The notes: generated by a model from the letters alone, not told the origin. A stretch of 64,000 nt of DNA from Pseudovibrio ascidiaceicola (GCF_900114245.1 NZ_FOSK01000002.1:248001-312000); one strand, 5' to 3'. Positions 28,793 to 38,773 are shown, numbered from the stretch's first letter. Program-made: numbers and translations.

Positions 28793-31681
28793 TTAGCTCT
28801 GATTATTACGGTCCTGTTGGGCGAACTGCTCTTTAAGCATCCGGCCAGCTTCAGCAGCGCGCATTGGTTGGCCGAAGTGGAAGCCCTGAACATATTCGCA
28901 GCCGAGCTGGAAGAGCTCCAGCGCATCAGACTCAGTCTCCGCACCTTCCGCAACCACTTCCATACCAAGATCATGACCCAGCGCGACGATGGTACGCAGG
29001 ATGACCGGACGAGCGCTCTGGCCGTTTGGACGGACGAAGGACTGGTCGATCTTGATGGTGTCGAACTGGAAGCGCTGCAGGTAGCTCAGGGATGAATAGC
29101 CGGTGCCGAAATCATCCAGTGACAGGCCAGCACCAAGCCCTTTCAAACGCTCAAGAACCTGCACGGAGAATTCCGGATTTTGCATGACCAGAGATTCAGT
29201 CAGCTCTAGTTTCAAAGAGCCAGGCGTTAGAGCTGTGCGTGCTAGCACGGCCTTCACATCATTGATGAGGTCTGGCTTCAAGAGCTGGCGGGACGAGATG
29301 TTTACGGAGACGAACAGCGGTAGTGCGTGTTTGAACTCACGCTGCCATTGTGCAAGCTGACGAGCGCCCTTCTCCATTACCCGCAGGCCGAGTTCATTAA
29401 TCAGACCGCTTTGCTCAGCAACCGGAATGAACTCGGATGGTGGTATCAGGCCGCGGCTTGGATGCTCCCAGCGAGCCAGCGCTTCAAAGCCTGCTGTGGT
29501 CTTGTCGGAAAGACGGACGATTGGCTGGAAGACGACCTTGATTTCATCTTTTTCAAGAGCGGAACGCAGGTCATTGTCCAGTGCGAGTGTGTTACTGGCA
29601 ACTGGCTTCAACGTTGGGCGGAAGATCTCGATGCGGTCACCACCGAGGCGCTTGGCGTGATTGAGTGCAATTTCCGCGTCGCGCATCAGGTCAGTTGCCT
29701 TTTCAGGGCCACCATCAAAGATTGAAGCGCCGATGGATGCTGTCAGGAACACTTCCTGATCACCAAAGGTGACTGGTGTGCGCAGAGATTTGCGCAGCTC
29801 ATCCGCAAAGGATGCGATGCGTGTTGCGTCTTGCTCGGAGATCATGAGCACTGCGAAGGTATCTGCAGAGATGCGAGACAGAGAGTCCTGCGGTTTGATC
29901 AGGCGAGACAAGCGGCGTGCAGCGGTGAGCAGCATGGAATCGCCTGCCGTCTGACCGATACTGTCGTTAACCTGCTTGAAGCGGTCAAGATCAATCAGAA
30001 TAACAGTCGGGTTGCCATTGCCTTCTGCTCGTGAACGAGCAAGCGCAGCAACGAGGCGGTCCATAAACAGTTCGCGATTTGGCAAGCCGGTCAGGTTGTC
30101 GTGCACGGCATCGTGCATCAGGCGCTCTTCAGCGGTTTTCTGAGAGGTGATGTCCAGCAGCGTACCAACGCAGCGGATCACTTCACCATCAGAGCCGAGC
30201 ACCGGACGGGCACGCATCTTGAACCAGCGGTAATGACCATCTTCCCCGCGCAGACGGAACGCCTGATTGACGCGGCCACGGCGATGGTCAATTACTGCAT
30301 CCAATGTGCCACGGAACAGGTCACGGTCCTGCGGGTGCAGAATTTCGAGCCAGAGACGAGCCGGACCGTCCAGAAGACCCGGCTTGATGCCTAGAGCTTC
30401 TTCCAGCCCACCACTGGTGTGGATTTTGTCGCGGTCCACATCCCAGTCCCAGATGATGTCACCGGAGCCTGTCAGAGCCAGTGCGCGGCGCTCAACATCG
30501 CTCACCACACTGTGGGAAAGGCCGGAGCCTGCGAAGGCGTGCTGCATGACGGTGAAACCGAGCAGTAGGACGAAGAGGACAAGACCACCTGCGAGCGCTG
30601 GCTGAACCAGATCGCTTTGCAACATGCCTGTCGTTGCCATCCACGCAGCGAACAGCCATGCGAGGAACAGGAACCATGTTGGCAGCAGCATAATCGCGCG
30701 CTCGAACCCGCGAACGGTGAGCATCAGGATGACACCGAAGCCAGCGATTGCCACACCACCCATCAGAATACGGGAGATGCCCGCAGCAATGGTTGGATCC
30801 CAAAGCGCCAAGCCAAACAGGCTGAGCACTGTGATGAACAAGCCGATCGCGAGGTGTGTGTAATGAATGTGCCAGCGGCTAAGACCGAGGTAGGCGTAAA
30901 GAAAGACCACAAGCGCGGCTGTGAGACTGATTTCCGCCACCGCTCGATAGAGCTGATCATCCCCTAGCGTTCGCCCGAAGACGAGATTCCAAAAGCCAAA
31001 GTCGATACACAAATAAACCAGAACGGCCCACGCAAGAGCCGCAGTTGCCGGGAAGAGAACTGTTCCCTTCACCACGAACAAGATGGTGAGGAACAGCGCT
31101 AAGAGGCCAGCAATGCCGAGCACGATACCACGGTAGAGCGTGTAGGCGTTGATGTTGTCTTTGTAAGCTTCCGGTTTCCAGAGGCGGAGTTCCGGCAGGC
31201 TTGGCGTATTCACCTCGGCAATGAAGGTAACATTAGCACCCGGATCCAGCGTGATGCGGTAGATATCCGCTTCCGTGCTGCGTTCACGGATTGGTGGGAT
31301 GCCCTGACTTGGGGTCAGGGAAACTATGCGGCGTTGACCCAGGTCTGGCACTAGCACACCGCCGCCGGTCATTTTGTAGTAAGGCGCAACAAGCAGGCGA
31401 TCGATCTGCTCCTCCCCCGGATTGGAGAGTGCGAACACGGCCCAGGAGCTGGCGGTATCATCAACAGAACGCACTTCAATGCGTCGGACGATGCCGTCAG
31501 AATCCGGAGCGGTGGAGACCTGAATGCTTTTACTGGTGTTGGGATAGATATCGACAGAGCTGGTCAGATCGAGTGCATCAACATCCTTGGGGACGACAAT
31601 CGCCTCCAAAGCCAAGGCTTGTGACGCAACCACAATGAGCAGGAGAGCGCTTAACAGAACAGCCTGAATAACGTTCTGCAT
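28793..31681 (-). CDS. Membrane PAS-GGDEF-EAL protein, probable c-di-GMP phosphodiesterase
   Basis: 962 residues from ATG 31681; a GTG at 31717 would add 12. A signal peptide is followed by a periplasmic beta-rich domain (residues 25-185) and about seven membrane helices (190-390) in a 7TMR-DISM-like layout. A PAS domain is at about 395-515, GGDEF-like at 525-690 and EAL at 700-950. The GGDEF signature is replaced by S-A-D-T-F (about residue 604), so cyclase activity is unlikely. The EAL domain keeps [36 protein letters not shown] and VAEGAET, so hydrolysis is expected. The 3' end lies 199 bp before the carboxypeptidase gene. Confidence 0.9.
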   Translation of the reverse strand: MQNVIQAVLLSALLLIVVASQALALEAIVVPKDVDALDLTSSVDIYPNTSKSIQVSTAPDSDGIVRRIEVRSVDDTASSWAVFALSNPGEEQIDRLLVAPYYKMTGGGVLVPDLGQRRIVSLTPSQGIPPIRERSTEADIYRITLDPGANVTFIAEVNTPSLPELRLWKPEAYKDNINAYTLYRGIVLGIAGLLALFLTILFVVKGTVLFPATAALAWAVLVYLCIDFGFWNLVFGRTLGDDQLYRAVAEISLTAALVVFLYAYLGLSRWHIHYTHLAIGLFITVLSLFGLALWDPTIAAGISRILMGGVAIAGFGVILMLTVRGFERAIMLLPTWFLFLAWLFAAWMATTGMLQSDLVQPALAGGLVLFVLLLGFTVMQHAFAGSGLSHSVVSDVERRALALTGSGDIIWDWDVDRDKIHTSGGLEEALGIKPGLLDGPARLWLEILHPQDRDLFRGTLDAVIDHRRGRVNQAFRLRGEDGHYRWFKMRARPVLGSDGEVIRCVGTLLDITSQKTAEERLMHDAVHDNLTGLPNRELFMDRLVAALARSRAEGNGNPTVILIDLDRFKQVNDSIGQTAGDSMLLTAARRLSRLIKPQDSLSRISADTFAVLMISEQDATRIASFADELRKSLRTPVTFGDQEVFLTASIGASIFDGGPEKATDLMRDAEIALNHAKRLGGDRIEIFRPTLKPVASNTLALDNDLRSALEKDEIKVVFQPIVRLSDKTTAGFEALARWEHPSRGLIPPSEFIPVAEQSGLINELGLRVMEKGARQLAQWQREFKHALPLFVSVNISSRQLLKPDLINDVKAVLARTALTPGSLKLELTESLVMQNPEFSVQVLERLKGLGAGLSLDDFGTGYSSLSYLQRFQFDTIKIDQSFVRPNGQSARPVILRTIVALGHDLGMEVVAEGAETESDALELFQLGCEYVQGFHFGQPMRAAEAGRMLKEQFAQQDRNNQS

Positions 31682-31783
31682 GCGCTGACAATAAGTCCCT
31701 GACACCGGCTTCTCCACGATAACGAAAAATTAACTGAATTCCTTGCCAAGATCATTACATCGTCAAGGCGCCAGTTTCATGGT

Positions 31784-32431
31784 TCAAGCATGTGTTACAG
31801 GCAATTTATCCCCATCTGCCTCTGATTGTGGCAGGACTTTGGCTGGTATAGGCGCAGAATCCCGGATTTTGCCAAACAAAATATGGTCTTGCCACATTCC
31901 GTTTATGAACAAATACGAGGGTGCAAAGCCCAGTTCAGAGAATCCAACCTTCATTAAGAGCGCCCTGGAGACTTCATTTGATGGCAGGCAGGCTGCTTCG
32001 ATGCGGTGCAGATGCAAATCATTGAAGCAGAAACAACAGACACGCTGAACGGCCTCTTTCATAAAGCCATTGCCCGCAAAGGATGCTCCCATCCAGTACC
32101 CAAGCGAGGTTGCCTGTGCGACACCGCGACGGACATTGGAAAGGTTCAGGCCCCCCATCAACTCGTCGGTATCCCGGTTGAACAGAAAAAACGGGTAGTG
32201 AGAGCCTTCGCGGATATTGCGATTGTAGCGCCGAATACGTTTTCGGAAGGCAGCTTTTGTCAGATCATCTGCTGGCCACGTGGGTTCCCACGGCTGCAGG
32301 AAGTCTCTGCTCTGAGCTCGCAGATCAGCCCATTGCGCAAAATCCGCCATGGATGGCGCACGCAAGTACAGGCGGCCTGTGGTCAATACCGCAAGAGATT
32401 GGGGAGATGTGCTTGTTTTAAAAAATGACAC
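31784..32431 (-). CDS. GNAT N-acetyltransferase (RimJ-like)
   Basis: 215 residues, GTG start with GGGGAG 7 nt upstream. LTTGRLYLRAPSMADFAQWADLR, SLGYWMGASFAGNGFMKEAV (acetyl-CoA loop region) and LHRIEAACLPSNEVSRALLMKVGF are the RimJ/RimL pattern. These acetylate N-terminal Ala of ribosomal protein S5 or other substrates. It is the third gene of thrC-M16-GNAT, an order I recall from related genomes. Confidence 0.88.
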   Translation of the reverse strand: MSFFKTSTSPQSLAVLTTGRLYLRAPSMADFAQWADLRAQSRDFLQPWEPTWPADDLTKAAFRKRIRRYNRNIREGSHYPFFLFNRDTDELMGGLNLSNVRRGVAQATSLGYWMGASFAGNGFMKEAVQRVCCFCFNDLHLHRIEAACLPSNEVSRALLMKVGFSELGFAPSYLFINGMWQDHILFGKIRDSAPIPAKVLPQSEADGDKLPVTHA

Positions 32432-32495
32432 AGCTTCTCTCCCCTCTTAATCAGAGCTCCATTATGCAAAAAGCATTACCTGAATTGCAACAGGC

Positions 32496-33767
32496 TTATG
32501 CTTTGATCCCTGCCAAACGCTCTTTTAATTCAGCATAGTTAAGCATAGGTGCCTTTGGTCCAACCTTCACATATGTGGGGTTGTCAGAGGCAAATAGTTT
32601 TTCTGCCAGCATCTGTACACGGTCAGAGGTTACAGCATTGAGGCGGCGTTCCAACTCTTCCAGTGCGACTGGATGACCGTAGATCATAACCTGACGAGCG
32701 ATCTGACCTGCGCGCGCTGCCGGGCTTTCCAGTGCCATCAGCAAACCGGATCGCAGCTGGGCTTTTGCACGGGACACTTCTTTTTCGGTCACGCCCTTAG
32801 CAATTTCTTTCAGCTGCTCCACGAGCACTTCTGTCAGTTCAGCGGCATCTTCTGGTCCAGTCGCCGCATGAACGCCAAAGAAGCCGGTATCCGCGAATGC
32901 CCAATGGAAGGCATAGACAGAATAGCAAAGGCCGCGTTTTTCGCGCACTTCCTGGAAGAGGCGCGATGACATGCCGCCACCGAGAATGGAGGCAAGCACC
33001 TGCACCGCATAGTAGTCTTCATGCTCGTACGGCAGGCCTTCAAAACCAAGGATGACTTGTAGTTCCTGCAGTTCGCGCTCGATGGAGCCTTCACCGCCGA
33101 CATACTTTGCCACATAGTCTTCATCTGGCGCGACATTCGACAGCTTTGAGAAACTGGCTTCAGCCAGTTCTACAAGCGCTTCATGATCGACTGCACCAGC
33201 AGCTGCAAGCACCATATCGGATGCAGTGTATTTACGCGCTACGTATTGACGGATGGCATCCGCAGAAAAGCCCGTGACGGTTTCAGGCGTGCCAAGAATT
33301 GGACGACCGAGTGGCTGGTCTGGCCATGCGGTTTCCAAAAGCACATCAAATACCTGATCATCAGGCATGTCTTGTGCTGCGCCAATTTCTTGAAGGATTA
33401 CGTGCTTTTCGCGAGCAAGCTCTTCAGGGTCGATGATGGAATCCTGAAGGATGTCGGAGAGAATATCCAAACCCAAAGGCGCATCATCTGCCAAGGTGCG
33501 CACATAGTAATTTGTATGCTCAACACTTGTGGAGGCATTCATCTCGCCGCCAACGGCTTCGATTTCCTCTGCAATTTCGCGGGCATTGCGCTTGCTGGTG
33601 CCCTTGAAAGCCATATGTTCCAGAAGGTGGGTGATGCCATTTTCATGCTCGCCTTCAGAGCGAGAGCCAGCTTTCACCCATACCCCAAGAGCTGTTGTCT
33701 TGAGGTATTCCATTTGATCAGTAACTACAGTCAGGCCATTTTCTAGTTTTGTTAGTTTGACCGCCAT
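32496..33767 (-). CDS. M16-family zinc metallopeptidase
   Basis: 423 residues. The inverted zinc motif HxxEH is H47-L-L-E50-H51 (THLLEHMAFKGT), and the distal Glu ligand lies in the DPEELAREKHVILQEI block. It resembles the active subunit of mitochondrial processing peptidase (beta-MPP). It has no signal peptide. The thrC stop and this ATG share one base (33767), giving TAATG-type coupling. Substrates are unknown in bacteria; degradation of small peptides is assumed. Confidence 0.93.
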   Translation of the reverse strand: MAVKLTKLENGLTVVTDQMEYLKTTALGVWVKAGSRSEGEHENGITHLLEHMAFKGTSKRNAREIAEEIEAVGGEMNASTSVEHTNYYVRTLADDAPLGLDILSDILQDSIIDPEELAREKHVILQEIGAAQDMPDDQVFDVLLETAWPDQPLGRPILGTPETVTGFSADAIRQYVARKYTASDMVLAAAGAVDHEALVELAEASFSKLSNVAPDEDYVAKYVGGEGSIERELQELQVILGFEGLPYEHEDYYAVQVLASILGGGMSSRLFQEVREKRGLCYSVYAFHWAFADTGFFGVHAATGPEDAAELTEVLVEQLKEIAKGVTEKEVSRAKAQLRSGLLMALESPAARAGQIARQVMIYGHPVALEELERRLNAVTSDRVQMLAEKLFASDNPTYVKVGPKAPMLNYAELKERLAGIKA

Positions 33768-35173
33768 TAAACGCCTGCTTTCACGGCACGTGCATTGCCT
33801 TCAACGAATTTCGCAATTTCCTGTGCATCTGCTGGAAGAACGGAAAACTTCTCTTCACGTTCCATCAGGTCAGCAAGATGAACTGGCAGGTCAGGATGAA
33901 TACCTGATGCACTTTCTACTGCCGCTGGGAATTTTGCCGGATGTGCTGTGGACAGCACGATCATCGGAGTAACACCATCATTTTGCTCTTTGGAGACATG
34001 GATTGCGACCGCGGTATGCGGGTCAAGCAAATAACCACTCTCCTTAAGCGTTTCAGTGATGGTCTGAGCTGTCTCTTCTTCGCTTGCACGACCTGCAGAG
34101 AACTTCTCTTTGATAAAACCTAGGGCTTTTTCTGAGAGAGTGAAGCCACCGGACTGCTTGAGGCTGTCCATCTGAGCTTTAACAGTTGCACTGTCTTCCC
34201 CGTTTGCAGCAAACAGCAAACGTTCGAAGTTGGACGACACCTGAATATCCATGGACGGTGCAGTGGTTGCAACAACGCCGCGCATTTCATAGCGGCCTGT
34301 GTCCAGAGTACGCGCCAGAATATCGTTGGTGTTGGTTGCGATCACCAGTTTCTCAATTGGCAGACCCATCTGAGCTGCCACATAACCTGCAAACACGTCA
34401 CCAAAGTTACCAGTCGGTACTGTGAAGGACACTTTGCGATGTGGAGCACCCAGAGACACTGCCGAGGTGAAGTAATACACCACCTGAGCAACAATGCGTG
34501 CCCAGTTGATGGAGTTTACACCCGACAGGCCTACGCGCTCGCGGAAGGAGAAGTCGTTGAAGAGGTCTTTCAGGATGCCCTGACAATCATCAAAGTTGCC
34601 TTTGATAGCTAGGGCATGAATGTTGTCTTCCTTAGAGGTGGTCATCTGACGCTGTTGAACAGGAGAGACACGACCTTCAGGGAACAGAATGAAGACGTCT
34701 GTGCGCTCACGACCGCGGAACGCTTCAATTGCAGCACCACCAGTGTCGCCGGAGGTTGCACCAACGATGGTTGCACGAGCGCCCTTTTGGGCAAGAACGT
34801 AATCCATCAAGCGGCCGAGCAGCTGCATTGCGACATCTTTGAACGCTAGGGTCGGGCCGTGGAAGAGTTCCAGCACGTAGGTGTTGGGTGCAGTCTGGAC
34901 GAGCGGCGCCACAGCCTCGTGCGAGAAGCTGGCATAGGCTTCGTCGATCATCTTTTTCAGGTCATCATGCGGAATGGAGTCGCCAACGAATGGGGCGATA
35001 ACCTTAAGAGCGACTTCGCTGTAAGGTTTTCCAGCAAATCCTGAAATTTCCTCAGTAGATAATTGCGGGAACTCTTTTGGTAGATACAAACCGCCGTCGC
35101 GTGCCAACCCCGTGAGCAGCACCTCAGAAAAGTTGAGTTCTGGTGCATCGCCGCGCGTACTTACATATCTCAC
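33767..35173 (-). CDS. thrC: Threonine synthase
   Basis: 468 residues, GTG start with AAGGG 8 nt upstream. The PLP lysine is K112 in HGPTLAFKDVAMQ. TSGDTGGAA binds phosphate and VPTGNFGDVFAGY and ATNTNDILAR follow. The form is the long proteobacterial ThrC. It converts O-phosphohomoserine to threonine, the step after ThrB at 24.6 kb. It is the first gene of thrC-M16-GNAT. Confidence 0.96.
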   Translation of the reverse strand: MRYVSTRGDAPELNFSEVLLTGLARDGGLYLPKEFPQLSTEEISGFAGKPYSEVALKVIAPFVGDSIPHDDLKKMIDEAYASFSHEAVAPLVQTAPNTYVLELFHGPTLAFKDVAMQLLGRLMDYVLAQKGARATIVGATSGDTGGAAIEAFRGRERTDVFILFPEGRVSPVQQRQMTTSKEDNIHALAIKGNFDDCQGILKDLFNDFSFRERVGLSGVNSINWARIVAQVVYYFTSAVSLGAPHRKVSFTVPTGNFGDVFAGYVAAQMGLPIEKLVIATNTNDILARTLDTGRYEMRGVVATTAPSMDIQVSSNFERLLFAANGEDSATVKAQMDSLKQSGGFTLSEKALGFIKEKFSAGRASEEETAQTITETLKESGYLLDPHTAVAIHVSKEQNDGVTPMIVLSTAHPAKFPAAVESASGIHPDLPVHLADLMEREEKFSVLPADAQEIAKFVEGNARAVKAGV

Positions 35174-35363
35174 CGTTACATCCCTTCTCGCTCAACCTGA
35201 ATCAGGACATTTTAGTGCCATACCCCATTGGTATTTTTCAGGTTTTTAGCTGGAATCTGTAATTAGATTCCCAAAACTGTCGCATTTGCGTTTCAAGTGC
35301 GCACAGGGAAATAGCAGAAATTGTAGGAAGTTGCACGGCGAAATCTCGTTTAGGCACGTAAGA

Positions 35364-35957
35364 TCATGCGTGGCCGATGTCGCTGGATAACATCCCAGGA
35401 TCAATCCCAAGAATATCAAGCGCGTTGTGCCACTTCTGATCGCCCTCGCCTTCAAAGATCAATGAAGGATCTGTTTGACACGTCAGCCAACCGTTTGCCT
35501 GTAATTCCGTCTCAAGTTGACCGGGTGCCCAGCCAGCATAACCTAATGCCAACAAAGACTTCTTTGGACCTTTGCCTGCTGCGATGGCGCGCAACACTTC
35601 AACCGTGGCGGTGAGGACAACACCGTCTTCAATCTTGAGGCTCGTCTCCTCCAGAAAATAGTCATCTGAATGAAGAACAAAACCGCGACCGGCATCAACT
35701 GGCCCACCGCGATAGACTTTGCGTTCAGAAATATCGATTGCCAACGGATCTTCGTTTTCGTCTTCGACGATATTCAACTGACCTAAAAGTTGCCCAAATG
35801 TGATGTTAGGGGCCGGCTGATTGAGCACAATCCCCATCGCTCCCTCTTCTGAGTGAGCACACACGTAGATGACGGAATGGGCAAAACGGCCATCCTCCAT
35901 AGTGGGCATGGCAATGAGATATTGTCCGTCAATGTAACCCGGTTTTTCACCAGACAT
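35364..35957 (-). CDS. YqgE/AlgH family protein (UPF0301)
   Basis: 197 residues from ATG 35957; a TTG at 35984 is in frame. YIDGQYLIAMPTMEDGRF, SVIYVCAHSEEGAMGIVLNQP, RGFVLHSDDY and LALGYAGWAPGQLE are the UPF0301 pattern. In Pseudomonas AlgH affects alginate expression, but the molecular role is unknown. It reads toward thrC after a 190-bp spacer in which I see nothing definite. Confidence 0.93.
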   Translation of the reverse strand: MSGEKPGYIDGQYLIAMPTMEDGRFAHSVIYVCAHSEEGAMGIVLNQPAPNITFGQLLGQLNIVEDENEDPLAIDISERKVYRGGPVDAGRGFVLHSDDYFLEETSLKIEDGVVLTATVEVLRAIAAGKGPKKSLLALGYAGWAPGQLETELQANGWLTCQTDPSLIFEGEGDQKWHNALDILGIDPGMLSSDIGHA

Positions 35958-36006
35958 GTTGGGGGCGCTCTCCTCATGCTTCAAACGGATTGCCTCAGTT
36001 CAGTGT

Positions 36007-36109
36007 AGAGGCAATTATATTATAGGTACTCACGGATTTTTCCGGTGATCAATGATCAGTGGAAAAAAGGTGAGATTGTTCACGGATCATTGATTGTCTG
36101 AGAGGCAAT
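36007..36109. repeat. Repeat-rich divergent promoter region
   Basis: Between yqgE (minus) and the DsbD-like gene (plus): direct repeat AGAGGCAAT at 36007-36015 and 36101-36109; direct repeat CACGGAT at 36031 and 36081; inverted repeat ATCAATGATC (36048-36057) and GATCATTGAT (36085-36094), 27-nt gap. The pattern suggests operators for one divergent regulator; nothing identifies it. Confidence 0.5.
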
Positions 36110-36149
36110 CTTAATGGGAATTTGAAAAGGGACCGTTTAAATAGACTCT

Positions 36150-37007
36150 ATGATTTCTAGATTCTTCAAATCGACCCTCATCGCTGCTGCGGTGCTCTCC
36201 GCCTCTGTTTCAAGCGCCTTGTCATCAAGTGTGTCTGAATGGGTTATTGTTCAAGGCGGCGCAGTTCGCCTTTTACGTGCGAGCGAGCCTAACACCGATG
36301 GCCTCTATCGCGGCGGGATTGAATTTCGCCTTGAAGAAGGCTGGCACACATACTGGAGATATCCGGGTGAAGCCGGTATTCCGACAGAAGCCAGCTTCGT
36401 TAATTCAGTCAACATAGCTAGTGCGGAGCTGATGTTCCCTGCACCAAAGGCTTACTCTGACGGATTTTCCACATCTCTGATCTATTCGGATAAAGTGGTG
36501 CTGCCTTTGCTGATTAAACGCATGGATGACGGCCGCCCTGCCATCTTGAATGCAAACCTGACTTTTGGCATTTGCAAAGACATTTGTATCCCCGGACAGG
36601 CAGAGGTTTCTCTCGTCTTTCCTGCGGCCACTATGAAAGATGACGTTGCTGACAAACTGGTCAATGATGCGTTTGCGCGGGTTCCAATTACGCAAGGCGA
36701 CATGCCGAGCTTGTTTCCAGAGATAAAGATCACAGGCGAAGGCAAAGACCGCACTGTAAACATCAGCGCTAAAGTCTCCTCCAAGGACAAATCGCCGAAG
36801 CTCTTCATTGAAGGGCCTGCAGGTTCTTATCATGGAGTACCGAAGCTGACCTCTGTGAAAAAAGGCATGGCTCATTGGACTATGTCCTATATTGGACTAC
36901 CAGAAGACGTGAGCGACATTGAACTCCGCCTTACACTGGTGACCAAGGATGGCGCTTTTGAGGAAACCCAAAGTGTTTCAGTGCCTCAGGCCAGCGCTTC
37001 GAAATAA
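36150..37007 (+). CDS. Periplasmic DsbD-alpha-domain protein
   Basis: 285 residues with a signal peptide (FKSTLIAAAVLSASVSSALS). It matches the N-terminal DsbD/DsbC-interacting domain family: FRLEEGWHTYWRYPGEAG (residues 59-76), PAPKAYSDGFSTSLIYSDKV, then FGICKDICIPG with C142 and C146 as the thiol pair. No transmembrane DsbD core or C-terminal thioredoxin domain follows, so it is a stand-alone alpha domain. It may accept electrons from an integral CcdA/ScsB-type protein encoded elsewhere. It lies 141 bp before the peroxiredoxin gene on the same strand. Confidence 0.88.
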   Translation: MISRFFKSTLIAAAVLSASVSSALSSSVSEWVIVQGGAVRLLRASEPNTDGLYRGGIEFRLEEGWHTYWRYPGEAGIPTEASFVNSVNIASAELMFPAPKAYSDGFSTSLIYSDKVVLPLLIKRMDDGRPAILNANLTFGICKDICIPGQAEVSLVFPAATMKDDVADKLVNDAFARVPITQGDMPSLFPEIKITGEGKDRTVNISAKVSSKDKSPKLFIEGPAGSYHGVPKLTSVKKGMAHWTMSYIGLPEDVSDIELRLTLVTKDGAFEETQSVSVPQASASK

Positions 37008-37147
37008 GCTTGTTTACGGGCTACAGTTGTATTTGCGAAATAAAGAACTCGCAGCTACAACTGGAGCCCGTTTCTTTTTAGATGCAGACCTCAGATTGAG
37101 ATGTCTGCTATGTTGTGATCAGCAAAAGCAAATTGGGGGAACTTTCC

Positions 37148-37633
37148 ATGGTCATTCAAGTCGGCGAAAAACTGCCAAGTGTTACATTCAAATGCATGAG
37201 TGCGGACGGACCAGTAGATACGACCAGTGAAGAACTGTTTGCCGGTAAAACTGTGGTGCTCTTTGCAGTTCCTGGCGCGTTTACGCCAACCTGTCACCTG
37301 AACCACTTGCCAGGCTTCATCGACAATGCAGAAGCTATCAAGGCAAAAGGCGTCGAAACAATTGCCGTTGTCTCCGTGAACGACGCATTTGTCATGGGTG
37401 CTTGGGCGCGGGATACACGCGCTGATGACAAGATCCTGTTTCTTGCTGATGGCAGCGCTGACTTTACCAAGGCAGTTGGTCTTGAGCTTGACGCCAGCGC
37501 CTTTGGTATGGGCATCCGCTCCAAGCGCTATTCCATGATCGTGAAGGATGGCGTACTGACTTCTTTGAATATTGAAGAAGCACCGGGAGAAGCAACAATC
37601 TCCTCTGCTGAGAACATTCTTTCTCAGCTATAA
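37148..37633 (+). CDS. Peroxiredoxin, Prx5/AhpE type
   Basis: 161 residues from ATG 37148 with GGGGGA 7 nt upstream; an open GTG at 37115 would add 11. The peroxidatic Cys is C49 in PGAFTPTCHLNHLPGF. The remaining Cys, in VTFKCMSAD near residue 16, is not the usual resolving site. The layout is of the glutaredoxin/thioredoxin-dependent Prx5 family. It reduces hydrogen and alkyl peroxides in the cytoplasm. A strong terminator follows. Confidence 0.94.
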   Translation: MVIQVGEKLPSVTFKCMSADGPVDTTSEELFAGKTVVLFAVPGAFTPTCHLNHLPGFIDNAEAIKAKGVETIAVVSVNDAFVMGAWARDTRADDKILFLADGSADFTKAVGLELDASAFGMGIRSKRYSMIVKDGVLTSLNIEEAPGEATISSAENILSQL

Positions 37634-37655
37634 GGCAAGATGCCCAAAAACGTTT

Positions 37656-37681
37656 AAGGGGAGCTGTGCTCCCCTTTTTTT
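37656..37681 (+). terminator. Rho-independent terminator of the peroxiredoxin gene
   Basis: AAGGGGAGC (37656-37664) pairs with GCTCCCCTT (37668-37676) around a 3-nt loop, then a T run to 37681. Confidence 0.92.
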
Positions 37682-37699
37682 GTGCTCTATCGCTGAAAT

Positions 37700-38773
37700 T
37701 TATTTCCGTTTACGCCGTGCCGCGTCAGATATCATCCGGAAGCGATCAGCCTTCCGTTTTTCTTCTTCCGCATCAAAATCATCGTCGTCTTCTTCATCGT
37801 CCTCTTCCTTTTCAGAAGAGATCTTGCCTCGATCCAGCCATGCTTTAATCAGGAAGGCAAAGTAGACGCCGACCAGAGTAAGCGCGAGGCCTGCCCATGT
37901 GAAGGCATATTGCAGATGATTGTTGGAGAACGTCATACGGGTCTCACCTGCCTGAGGCAGATCGCCAGCAACGCTCACTGTCTTCAGAAGGTCAACTGTG
38001 TAGGGCGCGGTCTGATCCGGCAACAGCCCCATTGCTTCGGCCATAACCTTTGGTTCGCGCACATACCAAACATTGGTCTTCTGATTTGGCTCTGCGGAGA
38101 ACATGCTCGCCACTTCAGCTCTGCGGGCAAGGCCGGTGATGGTTATTTGCCCGCGCGGCGGCGCTGAACCCAAACGTGTGCTGAACTCCTTGCGATCAAT
38201 TGGAACAAAGCCGCGGTTGACCAAAACGTTCCAGCCATCATTCGTGATGAAGGGTGCGTAAACAAAATACCCCTGTCCGCCCAGTGGGCCTTTCGGTTTG
38301 GTCAGAGTATCAAAGTAGTACAGCTCTCCGATAATAAACTGGCCAGACAGCTCCACAGGCATATAGTCGATTTCGTCACTCGACATATCGTCCCACGTTG
38401 CCGGGCCGGGCGCGGCAACAGCTGGCTCAGTCGCGCGCACTTCAGCGCGCGCAATCAACGCCACCTTTTCATCCAGACGATTGAACTGCCACAAACTGAG
38501 ATTGGCCAGAATAGCCAGTCCTACAGCAGCACACAGATGCAAAATCCAGTAGTGCTTGAGAAATGCAACTAGCCCTGGCTTTGCTGTAGCTTCCTCAGCA
38601 TCGGTATCATCATGTTCCATTTGATCATCAGTCACGGTGTTATCTTTGTTTTTTCTCGTGTTGCGATGAGTGTGTGCAGAAACCGGCTCCGGTTCCTCGT
38701 GCCAGGCGACATCGTTTTTTCGCACAGGCTTTGAATCAGATGAAGCATCGCCAATCTCCCTTTCAGCGATCAT
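37700..38773 (-). CDS. SURF1 family protein (cytochrome oxidase assembly)
   Basis: 357 residues from ATG 38773 with GAGGGG 7 nt upstream. SURF1 core: one N-terminal helix (LAILANLSLWQFNRLDEK), the periplasmic part with GQGYFVYAPF and VLVNRGFVPIDRK, and the C-terminal helix NNHLQYAFTWAGLALTLVGVYF. The family is normally about 240-260 residues. Here about 85 residues of hydrophilic, charged sequence precede the core, and a strongly acidic tail (EEDDEEDDDDFDAEEEKRK) ends it. SURF1 helps insert heme a into subunit I. It overlaps DUF983 by 11 bp and closes the oxidase operon. Confidence 0.92.
   Translation of the reverse strand: MIAEREIGDASSDSKPVRKNDVAWHEEPEPVSAHTHRNTRKNKDNTVTDDQMEHDDTDAEEATAKPGLVAFLKHYWILHLCAAVGLAILANLSLWQFNRLDEKVALIARAEVRATEPAVAAPGPATWDDMSSDEIDYMPVELSGQFIIGELYYFDTLTKPKGPLGGQGYFVYAPFITNDGWNVLVNRGFVPIDRKEFSTRLGSAPPRGQITITGLARRAEVASMFSAEPNQKTNVWYVREPKVMAEAMGLLPDQTAPYTVDLLKTVSVAGDLPQAGETRMTFSNNHLQYAFTWAGLALTLVGVYFAFLIKAWLDRGKISSEKEEDDEEDDDDFDAEEEKRKADRFRMISDAARRKRK

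Noticed and set aside
28700-29095. A 131-codon plus-strand frame beginning with a plausible membrane helix
   Set aside because: Most of it is antisense to the 3' end of the EAL domain, which is intact and conserved; the hydrophobic stretch spans the spacer and stop region and is likely chance.
35174-35363. Small gene or RNA between yqgE and thrC
   Set aside because: No frame with a ribosome site. One 5-bp hairpin, ATACC/GGTAT near 35219-35233, is too small to support.
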